A stretch of DNA of 64,000 nt from Kribbella soli (GTDB lineage: Bacteria > Actinomycetota > Actinomycetes > Propionibacteriales > Kribbellaceae): assembly GCF_004331345.1 (NCBI RefSeq), contig NZ_SJJZ01000002.1:1426001-1490000 (forward strand). Reading direction: 5' to 3'. The notes under the pieces were generated by a model that was given only the letters and a program-made list of their open reading frames with translations, was not told where the DNA came from and ran no database searches. Both the position numbers and the translations under genes were made by a program. Below are positions 25,273 to 32,985 of this stretch, piece by piece; the stretch's first letter is position 1, and every line of letters starts with the position of its first letter.

Positions 25273-26490
25273 ATGACCGATCGCATCATCGCCGCCGAGG
25301 TCATTCTCACCAGCCCCGGCCGCAACTACGTCACCCTCAAACTGCAGACCGCCGACGGCCTCGTCGGGTACGGCGACGCCACCGTCAACGGCCGTGAGCT
25401 CGCCGTGGCGAGCTACCTGCGCGACCACGTCGTACCGTTGCTGACCGGCCTCGATCCGGCGCGGATCGAGGACACCTGGCAGTACCTGTATCGCGGGGCG
25501 TACTGGCGCCGCGGGCCGATCACGATGGCCGCGATCAGTGCGGTCGACCTCGCCCTGTGGGACATCAAGGGCAAGGCTGCCGGGATGCCGGTCTACCAGC
25601 TGCTCGGCGGCGCGGTCCGCGACCGCGTCCTCGCCTACACGCACGCCTCGGCCTGGGAGCTTCCCGAACTGCTCGACGAGGTCGATGCGCGCCGTGAGGA
25701 AGGATTCCGGGCTGTCCGCGCGCAGTCCGGCGTACCCGGTCTGGAGACCGTGTACGGCGTACATCGCGAGGCCGCCGGCTACGAGCCGGCGAAGCGTGGA
25801 GCCGCGCCGGTGGTCGAGTCGTGGGACACGGACTCCTACCTGCGGCACGTTCCGTCCGTCCTCGCCGCGGTTCGTGAGCACGTCGGTCCCGAGTTGGCGT
25901 TGTTGCACGACGCCCATCACCGACTCACGCCGCAGCAGGCCGCGCGACTCGGCAAGGCGCTCGAACCCGCGGACCTGTTCTGGCTCGAGGACGTCACCCC
26001 GGCGGAGAACCAGGACGCGCTGCGTCTGGTCCGGCAGCACACGACCACCCCGCTCGCGATCGGCGAGGTCTTCAACTCGATCTACGACTGCAAGGACCTG
26101 ATCACCGGGCAGCTGATCGACTACATCCGGGTCGCGGTCGCGCATGCCGGCGGGATCAGCCACCTACGCTCGATCTTCGCGCTCGCCGCCGTGTACCAGG
26201 TGAAGGCGGCGCCGCACGGGCCGTCCGACGTCTCGCCGGTCTCGTTCGGCGCGAGCGTCCACCTCGGGTTGTCGACGCACAACTTCGGCATCCAGGAGTA
26301 CATGGGGTACGACGCCCTCGCGCACGAGGTGTTTCCGCACGCCTGGTCGTTCAGCGACGGCTACCTGCACCCGGGCGAAGCACCCGGTCTCGGTGTCGAG
26401 GTCGACGAGGCGCTGGCCGCGAAGTTCCCGTACGAACCCGCCTACCTGCCCGTAGCGCGCCGCCTCGACGGCTCAGTGACCGACTGGTGA
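25273..26490 (+). CDS. manD: D-mannonate dehydratase, enolase superfamily (ManD/RspA type)
   Basis: 405 aa. Dehydrates D-mannonate to 2-keto-3-deoxy-D-gluconate, a Mg-dependent cytoplasmic step of hexuronate breakdown. The expected active-site set is visible: Arg149 and Tyr161 in the lid loop, Asp213 and His215 (DAHHR), Glu239 (LEDVTP), Glu265 (IGEVFN), His315 (APHGPSD) and Glu342 (GIQEYM). ManD-family members vary from efficient mannonate dehydratases to weak ones that also take D-gluconate, so in vivo substrate rests on context: the next gene is a mannonate/fructuronate oxidoreductase. The stop overlaps that gene by GTGA. Confidence 0.9.
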   Translation: MTDRIIAAEVILTSPGRNYVTLKLQTADGLVGYGDATVNGRELAVASYLRDHVVPLLTGLDPARIEDTWQYLYRGAYWRRGPITMAAISAVDLALWDIKGKAAGMPVYQLLGGAVRDRVLAYTHASAWELPELLDEVDARREEGFRAVRAQSGVPGLETVYGVHREAAGYEPAKRGAAPVVESWDTDSYLRHVPSVLAAVREHVGPELALLHDAHHRLTPQQAARLGKALEPADLFWLEDVTPAENQDALRLVRQHTTTPLAIGEVFNSIYDCKDLITGQLIDYIRVAVAHAGGISHLRSIFALAAVYQVKAAPHGPSDVSPVSFGASVHLGLSTHNFGIQEYMGYDALAHEVFPHAWSFSDGYLHPGEAPGLGVEVDEALAAKFPYEPAYLPVARRLDGSVTDW

Positions 26491-27971
26491 GCGACTTGAA
26501 CCGCGCTTCGGTTTCCAGGCAGCTGCTGACCGCCCGGCCACCGGCCGGCACCGGCATCGTGCATCTCGGCCTCGGCAACTTCCATCGGGCCCACCAAGCC
26601 GTCTACACCGCGCAGGCCGGCGACGGCTGGGGCATCCTCGGCGTCGCGAGCCGCTCGGCGACGGTCGCCGACGCGATGAACAGCCAGGACGGTCTCTACT
26701 CGGTGCTCGAGCTGTCGCCCGGAGGTTCGTCGATCAGCGTGCCGGGTGTCCACACGGGCGCGATCGTTGCCGCTGGCAACCCCGCTGCGGTGGTCGACGC
26801 CATCGCGGCCGAGGACACTCGCATCGTCTCGATGACAGTCACCGAACACGGTTACTGCATGGACCCGAGTACGCACCGGCTCGCGCTGGATCACCCGGGC
26901 ATCGTGGCGGACCTCTCCGGCGCAACTCCACGCACTGTCATCGGGCAGATCGCGCGGGCCCTGGAACGCCGGGCGGAGATGCACGGTGCTCCGATCACCG
27001 TCCTGAACTGCGACAACATGCAGTCGAACGGGACACAGACCCGTCGGTTGGTGCTCGAGTTCCTGCAAGGCACCAGACAGGGCAGCAAGGCCGAGAGCTG
27101 GGTCGCGGAGAACGTCGCCTTCCCGAACTCGATGGTCGACCGCATCGTCCCGGCGACGACGGACGCCGACCGCGCGGCGGCGTACGAACTGCTGGGCGTG
27201 CACGACCTCAGCCCGGTGCCGGCCGAGCCGTTCACGATGTGGGTGATGGAGGACCGCTTCGCCGCCGGGCGACCGTCCTGGGAACGGGGCGGCGCGGTGT
27301 TCTCCGACGAGGTCGAGGCCTACGAGCTGCTGAAGCTCCGGCTGCTGAACGGCACACACTCGCTGATCGCGTACCTCGGTGCGCTCGATGGGCACGCGAC
27401 GATCCCCGAGGCGCGCGCCACCGGCTTCATCGAGTCCGCGGCCCGGGCCGTCCTCGAAGACGAGTACCTGCCGACTATCACGCTGCCACGTGACTTCGAC
27501 GTCGACGCTTACATCGCCTCGCTGTTCGAACGGTGGTCCAACGACGCGCTCGGCCACCGGACCCAGCAGGTCGGCAGCGACGGATCCGTCAAGCTGCCGC
27601 AGCGCATCCCTGCGCCAGCACTTCAGCTGCTGCGTCAGGGCGTGATGCCGGAGCATCTCGCGCTCACATGCGCCGCGTGGCTGTGTTGCGTCGTACCCCT
27701 GTCCGGGTTCGATCCGGGTCCGCATGCGCGGGCCATGGTCGACCCGGCCCGCGAGCGGCTCGGGGCGCTCGCGGCGCAATCCCGCAGTACCGAGGACCTG
27801 GTCCGGTCGGCGATCGGCCAGGTGTTCGCCACGGAACTTGCCGAGAGCAATGACTTTGCCCGGCGCGTCAGCGACTACGTCGCCGTCATCACCCGTGACG
27901 GCGTCCGCGCCGCGGCCCGTGAGGCCGCGCGCTCCCGATCGTCCCGGCCGCACGCCTCCCCCGCGGCCTGA
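26487..27971 (+). CDS. Mannitol dehydrogenase family, probable D-mannonate oxidoreductase
   Basis: 494 aa, GTG start overlapping the manD stop. Belongs to the polyol-specific long-chain dehydrogenases: GLGNFHRAHQ near residue 22-31 is the nucleotide-binding signature, and KLRLLNGTHS holds the catalytic Lys-Asn-His. UxuB-like enzymes interconvert D-fructuronate and D-mannonate, which fits feeding ManD. Mannitol or another hexitol is the alternative substrate. No uronate isomerase (UxaC) is present in the window. Confidence 0.85.
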   Translation: MSDLNRASVSRQLLTARPPAGTGIVHLGLGNFHRAHQAVYTAQAGDGWGILGVASRSATVADAMNSQDGLYSVLELSPGGSSISVPGVHTGAIVAAGNPAAVVDAIAAEDTRIVSMTVTEHGYCMDPSTHRLALDHPGIVADLSGATPRTVIGQIARALERRAEMHGAPITVLNCDNMQSNGTQTRRLVLEFLQGTRQGSKAESWVAENVAFPNSMVDRIVPATTDADRAAAYELLGVHDLSPVPAEPFTMWVMEDRFAAGRPSWERGGAVFSDEVEAYELLKLRLLNGTHSLIAYLGALDGHATIPEARATGFIESAARAVLEDEYLPTITLPRDFDVDAYIASLFERWSNDALGHRTQQVGSDGSVKLPQRIPAPALQLLRQGVMPEHLALTCAAWLCCVVPLSGFDPGPHARAMVDPARERLGALAAQSRSTEDLVRSAIGQVFATELAESNDFARRVSDYVAVITRDGVRAAAREAARSRSSRPHASPAA

Positions 27972-27990
27972 GACCCCGAAGGAATCCGCC

Positions 27991-29358
27991 ATGGAACCGA
28001 ACCCCTCGTCCCCCGAACCGTCCCGGCAGGAGGTCCGCCGGGCCGCGCTCGCGGGCCTGATCGGCACCGCGCTCGAGCAGTACGACTTCGTCATCTACGG
28101 GACCGCGTCGGCGCTGGTCTTCAGCCATCTGTTCTTCCCCAACATCTCCGCGACGGCCGGCCTGCTCGCCAGCTTCAGCGCCTACGCGGTCGGCTTCTGC
28201 GCCCGTCCGCTCGGCGGCTTCTTCTTCTCGCGGTACGGCGACCGCCTCGGGCGCAAGTGGATCCTGGTGGCCACCTTGACCCTGATGGGCGTCGCGACGA
28301 TGGCGATCGGCGTGCTGCCGACGTACGAGTCGGTGGGCGTCTGGGCACCGATCCTGCTCGTGCTGAGCCGGTTCCTGCAGGGCTTCGGCGCCGGCGCCGA
28401 GCAGTCCGGTGGCGCGACCCTGCTCACCGAGACGGCTGTGCGCGGGAAGCGCGGACGGCTGGCGGCGTTGATCATGACCGGCGCCGCGGCCGGTACGGCG
28501 CTCGGCGCCGGGGCGTGGGCGTTGGTCCAACTGCTCCCGGACGACCAGTTGATGTCCTGGGGCTGGCGGGTGGTGTTCCTGAGCAGTGCGTTCGTCACGA
28601 TCGCGGCGTACATCCTGCGCCGGAAGCTCAAGGAGACGCCGGTGTTCGCGGAGATCAAGGCCGAGCGCACCGCCGCTGCCGCGCCGGTCCGTGAGGTGTT
28701 CCGGAACGGCAAGAAGGCCGTCGCCCTGGTCACCTTGATGACCGTCGGGTTGAGCGTGCAGTCGTACACCTACCAGGTGTTCATGGCCTCCTATCTCAAG
28801 GGAACCGTGAAGATCGACGCGCAGACCGTGCCGGAGATCCTGCTGGTGGGAGCGATCTTCGGAGGAATCGGCGCGGTCGTGCTCGGCTACCTGTCCGACC
28901 TGTTCGGGCGGCGGTCGGTGTTCCTCGGCATCGCCGGGCTGCTGCTGCTCCTGCCGTTCCCGACCTTCGTTGCCTTGAGCACCGGGAATCTCACGGTCAT
29001 CTACCTGGCCATGATCGTCGGTTTCGTGTTCGCCTGCCAGGGCGGGGTGGCGGTGACGATGAGCTACTTCCCGGAGATGTTCGGCAGCCGCTACCGGTAC
29101 GCCGGTGTCACCCTCGGCCGCGAGTTCGCCGCCGTACTCGGTGGCGGCTTCGCACCGCTCATCGCGGTCGCGCTGATGAACGCGTTCGACTCCTGGGTGC
29201 CGGTCGCGATCTACATGACCGTCGCGATGGCGATCACCTTCGGCGCCGCACTGTTCGCGCCCGAGACCCGGGACCGCGACCTGCTCGCGCCCGAGAACGC
29301 CACCGACCGCACACCGGCGTTGGAACCCGCGACGTCGCCCGCTACCGCCACGGCCTGA
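27991..29358 (+). CDS. MFS transporter, metabolite:H+ symporter (MHS) family
   Basis: 455 aa, twelve predicted membrane helices. MHS-family marks include EQYDFVIYGTASALVF in helix 1, YGDRLGRKW between helices 2 and 3 and FLQGFGAGAEQSGG in helix 4. Relatives import small organic acids with protons; here a uronic or aldonic acid (fructuronate, mannonate, idonate) is likely. GAAGGA precedes the ATG. It lies between the mannonate oxidoreductase and the idonate dehydrogenase-like gene in the same operon. Confidence 0.85.
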   Translation: MEPNPSSPEPSRQEVRRAALAGLIGTALEQYDFVIYGTASALVFSHLFFPNISATAGLLASFSAYAVGFCARPLGGFFFSRYGDRLGRKWILVATLTLMGVATMAIGVLPTYESVGVWAPILLVLSRFLQGFGAGAEQSGGATLLTETAVRGKRGRLAALIMTGAAAGTALGAGAWALVQLLPDDQLMSWGWRVVFLSSAFVTIAAYILRRKLKETPVFAEIKAERTAAAAPVREVFRNGKKAVALVTLMTVGLSVQSYTYQVFMASYLKGTVKIDAQTVPEILLVGAIFGGIGAVVLGYLSDLFGRRSVFLGIAGLLLLLPFPTFVALSTGNLTVIYLAMIVGFVFACQGGVAVTMSYFPEMFGSRYRYAGVTLGREFAAVLGGGFAPLIAVALMNAFDSWVPVAIYMTVAMAITFGAALFAPETRDRDLLAPENATDRTPALEPATSPATATA

Positions 29359-29367
29359 AGGAGAACC

Positions 29368-30378
29368 ATGAAGGCGATCGTCATCCGGAGCAAGCTCGAC
29401 CTCGTCGAGACCGAGCTGCCCACCCCGGAGCCGCAGGCCGGCCAGGTTCGCCTCCGGATGGCGTACGGCGGGATCTGCGGATCCGACCTGCACTATTACC
29501 ACGAGGGCGCGAACGGCTCGTACGTCGTCCGCGAGCCGCTGGTGCCCGGTCACGAACTGTCGGGCACCGTCGACCTCGACCCGTCCGGAGACCTGGCACC
29601 CGGTACGCCGGTCACCATCCACCCGGCCACCTTCGGGACCCCGGAGCCGGGCATCGAGGACCGCCCGCACCTGTGGCCGAACGGCGCCTACCTCGGCAGC
29701 GCCTCCACCTGGCCGCACACCCAGGGCGGCATGAGCGAATTCGTTGTCGTCAGCAATCACATGGTGCGGACCCTGCCTGCGTCGCTGCCGCTTCGCCGTG
29801 CCGCCCTGGCCGAGCCGTTGGCCGTCGCCCTGCATGCCATCGCCATCGCCGACGGCGTCAAGGACAAGCGGGTGCTGGTCTCCGGCTCGGGCGCGATCGG
29901 CTTGCTCACCGCGTCGGCCGCGCTGTCCGCGGGTGCGGCCGAGGTGGTGACGACCGACGTACTCCCGGGCCCATTGCAGCGGGCCCGGGACCTCGGGGTG
30001 CACGGCACGGTCCAGGTCGGCACGGACGAGATCCCGGCGGGGTACTTCGACGTCGTCCTCGAGTGCACCGCCGTACCGGCCGCGATCAGTGCCGCGCTCA
30101 CCGCGACCCGCCGGGCGGGCACCGTCGTACTCGTCGGCATCCCCGCCGACGAGCCGCGCGGTGTGAACCTCGCTCCTCTGGTGTCCCGCGAACTCCAACT
30201 CCGCGGCACGCTGCGCTTCAACGACGAGATCGACCAGGCGATCCAACTCCTCGCTACGAACCCCGGCCTCGACCAAGTCATCACCCACGAGTACCCGGCG
30301 GATCAAGCCGTCGACGCCTTCACCACCGCCGCCAACTCCAACCTCTCAGGCAAGGTCCTCCTAACCCTCTGGCCCTGA
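29368..30378 (+). CDS. Zinc-type alcohol dehydrogenase, L-idonate 5-dehydrogenase-like
   Basis: 336 aa, medium-chain dehydrogenase. Catalytic zinc ligands fit Cys in GGICGSDLHYY, His-Glu in VPGHELSG and Glu in AALAEPLAVALHA. Nucleotide-binding motif GSGAIG near residue 172. The lobe that normally holds four structural-zinc cysteines reads RPHLWPNGAYLGSAS and has none, so structural zinc is absent. The HYY..G pattern and neighbours favour L-idonate 5-dehydrogenase or a related L-gulonate/sorbitol-type enzyme. RBS AAGGAGAA. Last gene of the operon; its 3' end overlaps the convergent Gly/His-rich gene by 18 nt. Confidence 0.8.
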   Translation: MKAIVIRSKLDLVETELPTPEPQAGQVRLRMAYGGICGSDLHYYHEGANGSYVVREPLVPGHELSGTVDLDPSGDLAPGTPVTIHPATFGTPEPGIEDRPHLWPNGAYLGSASTWPHTQGGMSEFVVVSNHMVRTLPASLPLRRAALAEPLAVALHAIAIADGVKDKRVLVSGSGAIGLLTASAALSAGAAEVVTTDVLPGPLQRARDLGVHGTVQVGTDEIPAGYFDVVLECTAVPAAISAALTATRRAGTVVLVGIPADEPRGVNLAPLVSRELQLRGTLRFNDEIDQAIQLLATNPGLDQVITHEYPADQAVDAFTTAANSNLSGKVLLTLWP

Positions 30379-30732
30379 CAAGACGGGCCACTTCGCGTGG
30401 GTGACTGCCCCACCAGTGACTTCGACGGTCAGCTGCACCTGTCCCGACGGGCGCACGTACAGCTCGTAGCTGCCCTGAGGGATTTCGAAGAACACCGCCG
30501 AATGGATGATCTGCCCGTCCGGCGCCGGCCGCGGGACCACGGCGACATGCGGCAACCCGCGGCCATGTCCATGACCATGACCGACATCGTGGTGCATTCC
30601 GCGCAGCTCGATCTCCTGCCCCTCAAGCACGGCAGGCATCTCCACGACGAGCGCCCCGACGTCGCCGCCGATGTCCAGCAGCACCGACGATCCCTTGCCG
30701 GCATGCGGATTCTCCCTCTGGTTCGTACTCAT
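30361..30732 (-). CDS. Small Gly/His-rich hypothetical protein
   Basis: 123 aa, no recognised family. A HHDVGHGHGHGRG tract lies about residues 47-59 and could bind metal; the rest is predicted beta strand (QVQLTVEVTGGAV). No signal peptide or membrane span. ATG overlaps the stop of the DUF4331 gene (ATGA), so the two are translated together. Role unknown; it may be a partner or accessory of the DUF4331 protein. Confidence 0.7.
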   Translation of the reverse strand: MSTNQRENPHAGKGSSVLLDIGGDVGALVVEMPAVLEGQEIELRGMHHDVGHGHGHGRGLPHVAVVPRPAPDGQIIHSAVFFEIPQGSYELYVRPSGQVQLTVEVTGGAVTHAKWPVLSGPEG

Positions 30733-32105
30733 GCGGCCGGCCTTCCGGGCTTTGACTGGTACCCGCCGGCCGGCGTGCCCAGGTACGGGAACCAGGTCAG
30801 GTAGTCGGCGTTCGTGTTCGACGTACCGTCCTTGATCGCGGCCGTCGCGCCGTCGGGCGTGAACGACGGGTCCACCAGCGGGATCGTGAGCCCGGCGATC
30901 GCCCGCAGCTCGACGGTGACCACGTCGTCGAAGACCCGCCGGCCGTTCGGGAACCCGGCCGCGTCGCCGGCCACCAGTCCCAGCGGGTTCGGCGACTTCG
31001 ACGGCGGTACGGCGACATTGAGCCGCAACAGGTCCGCCTGGACCGGGCCGGTGTAGTTCTGGAACCCGGGGACGACACCCTTCGGGATCCCGGTCAGCAG
31101 GATCGCCGCCAAGTCGGCCCGCGGTTTCTTGTACGCCGCGAGATTCGGGAACACGCCCGGGTACAGGACCGGCAGCAACCCGGCCAGCTCGGGCTTCGTC
31201 ACGTACGCGGCGAACCGCTTGTCCCCGTGCGGGGGCAGCACGTTCCATCTGTCCTTGTCGGCCATCGGCACGATGACCTCGTTGAACAAGGGGTTACCCA
31301 GCCGCGACACCTGTTTGTGCGGGCCGTGCCAGACCGGGATCCCGAGCGCGTCGTCGAGGATCTTGGACGACTGACGGCTCGCCGAAGCGTAGACGCCGAT
31401 GACCGACTTCGGGTCCATCACGTCGGTCGGCTTCTTCCCGTCGCGGGTGAGGTCGCTGATCGGGACCTGCAGCGCGATCGTGTGCACGTTGGAGCCCTGC
31501 AGGCCGTTGACGCCCATCGCCCCGGCGGACGGGATCAGGTGCGCCATCTGGAACGGACGCAGCGTACCGAGATCGAAGATGCTGCCGAGGTCGGCGAAGA
31601 ACCCGTCCGCGCGCTGGCCGGCGAACACCTTGCGGTTCGTGCCGATGGTGTGGATCGCCTGCCTGGCGAGCTTGGCGTAGTTCGGCGTACTGCGGACCCC
31701 GACATTGACCGGTGGTGCGGCCAGGTTGCGGGCCAGCACCCGGGACCGGCCGTGCTCCACCCGAGTGACCGAGTAGTACTGCGGCCGGTTCCACGCCGGG
31801 TCCTTGATCGAGGTGATCGGCCCGGTGTTGTACAGGAAGGTCTTCTTGTTGCGGATCTCGGCCCGGAACCGGAACTGGTACGAGATATCGGCCTTGCCGG
31901 TCCCGCTGTTCGAGATGTGGATCTGGTAGAGCACGTCGTCGCCGAACTCGTAGAAGTTCGGGCCGCCGAACGGGTTCTGGAACGGGATGAAGTTGGCGAT
32001 CAAGGTGACGGTGTCCGGCTTGTCAGGACTGACGAAAGCATAGACATCGGTGTTGTCGGCGACCGGGTCCTTCGAGATCTCGGGCGCCTCGCGGTGCGAA
32101 GACAT
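30729..32105 (-). CDS. DUF4331 domain protein
   Basis: 458 aa. The start MSSHREAPEISKDPVADNTDVYAF is the signature of DUF4331, followed by family blocks such as FGDDVLYQIHISN, GVNVGLQ-like HTIALQVP and VFDDVVTVELRAIAG. No signal peptide, in contrast to many relatives. RBS GGAGG. Function of the family is unknown. It sits between a small Tat-exported protein gene (73 nt upstream) and the Gly/His-rich gene (4-nt overlap), a compact unit that looks conserved in design. Confidence 0.85.
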   Translation of the reverse strand: MSSHREAPEISKDPVADNTDVYAFVSPDKPDTVTLIANFIPFQNPFGGPNFYEFGDDVLYQIHISNSGTGKADISYQFRFRAEIRNKKTFLYNTGPITSIKDPAWNRPQYYSVTRVEHGRSRVLARNLAAPPVNVGVRSTPNYAKLARQAIHTIGTNRKVFAGQRADGFFADLGSIFDLGTLRPFQMAHLIPSAGAMGVNGLQGSNVHTIALQVPISDLTRDGKKPTDVMDPKSVIGVYASASRQSSKILDDALGIPVWHGPHKQVSRLGNPLFNEVIVPMADKDRWNVLPPHGDKRFAAYVTKPELAGLLPVLYPGVFPNLAAYKKPRADLAAILLTGIPKGVVPGFQNYTGPVQADLLRLNVAVPPSKSPNPLGLVAGDAAGFPNGRRVFDDVVTVELRAIAGLTIPLVDPSFTPDGATAAIKDGTSNTNADYLTWFPYLGTPAGGYQSKPGRPAA

Positions 32106-32178
32106 GACGGGTTTCCTCCACTGAGAAGTTCGAACTCGTGCGGGGGCCGCGGACTGCGGCAGTGGCGGTCAGGGGCAG

Positions 32179-32457
32179 TCAGGGCGTGGTGGTCACACCG
32201 GCGATCCGTGCGGCGAGCTCACGATCGGTCACCAGGACCTCACGGTCGCCGACCAGGATCGCCATCCGGCCCGTACGTACGTCCTTGACGTGCACGACGT
32301 ACGACTCCGCGTTCCCCAGGTCCGCCGCCGTCAGCGGCTGGTGCGGGGCCTCCGTCGACCGGTCGCCGAAGACCTTCGGCACCGCGACCGCGCCGATCGC
32401 GGCCGCCGTACCCGCGCCCGCTACCACCAGGAAGCCCCGGCGTGTTGCGTCACTCAT
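32179..32457 (-). CDS. Small Tat-signal protein
   Basis: 92 aa. ATG at 32457 with GGGAGG upstream. A clear twin-arginine signal (TRRGFLVVAGAGTAAAIGAVAV) takes the first 27 residues; the mature part of about 65 residues is short and mostly beta (YVVHVKDVRTGRMAILVGDREVLV). No family recognised. First gene of the unit with DUF4331; a near-palindrome lies 31 nt upstream of the start. Confidence 0.7.
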   Translation of the reverse strand: MSDATRRGFLVVAGAGTAAAIGAVAVPKVFGDRSTEAPHQPLTAADLGNAESYVVHVKDVRTGRMAILVGDREVLVTDRELAARIAGVTTTP

Positions 32458-32487
32458 GACTGTTCCTCCCTCTGCTGGTGGGCACAT

Positions 32488-32507
32488 CGAATGCCCGTGG
32501 GCATTCG
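32488..32507. promoter_or_regulatory. 20-bp near-perfect palindrome upstream of the Tat/DUF4331 unit
   Basis: CGAATGCCC-GT-GGGCATTCG: 9-bp arms match completely and only the central GT breaks symmetry. Around it, CTGCTGGTG (32471-32479) is inverted relative to CACCAGCAG (32537-32545), and GCACCAGCRGATGG occurs twice (32516-32529, 32536-32549), 20 bp apart. Candidate operator for this unit. Confidence 0.5.
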
Positions 32508-32564
32508 GAGCGGCCGCACCAGCGGATGGGCGGCGGCACCAGCAGATGGAGCGGCGGCCTGTTC

Positions 32565-32894
32565 TCAGGTCCGGACGCCGCGGCGGGCCAGCCAGGAATC
32601 GGTCAGGATCTCGGTCAGTTCGTCCTCGTCCAGCTGGTCGAGCCAGGCCCAGATCGACACCTTGACCTTGAACGTGTGCACGACGAAGAAGACGTCGCGG
32701 CGGTCGGCGAGAGCGTCTCCGGAATCGAGGTCGAGGCTCCAGTACTGCAAGATCTCGCGCCCCGCGTCGTCCCACCGCAACCTGGCGAACGGATGACGCC
32801 CGATGTCGACCGTCGGTGAACCTTCATGCGCACGGCCGGGTCGCGCGCCGGCCAGAGAACCAGCGATCCGTTCGACATCCCGCCATGTCGCCAC
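32565..32894 (-). CDS. MmcQ/YjbR family protein
   Basis: 109 aa, GTG start. Matches the YjbR-like fold with WRDVERIAGSLAG at the N-terminus, a central RLRWDDAGREI strand region and the C-terminal DELTEILTDSWLARR helix. Some members bind DNA, but the family role is largely unknown. It is a single gene between the DUF4331 unit and the SulP transporter, all on the same strand. Confidence 0.75.
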   Translation of the reverse strand: MATWRDVERIAGSLAGARPGRAHEGSPTVDIGRHPFARLRWDDAGREILQYWSLDLDSGDALADRRDVFFVVHTFKVKVSIWAWLDQLDEDELTEILTDSWLARRGVRT

Positions 32895-32985
32895 CCACCG
32901 AGTCTCCCACGGCCAGTCGGCCTGCCGGCCGCGCCACTCAAACCCCCGTACAGCGAGTTCCCGAACGCTCTCCGGCTTGGCCGGA

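Noticed and set aside
27889..30306. An 805-codon minus-strand open frame antisense to the transporter and idonate dehydrogenase genes
   Set aside because: Shadow frame; His/Arg/Gln/Gly-rich product with no domain.
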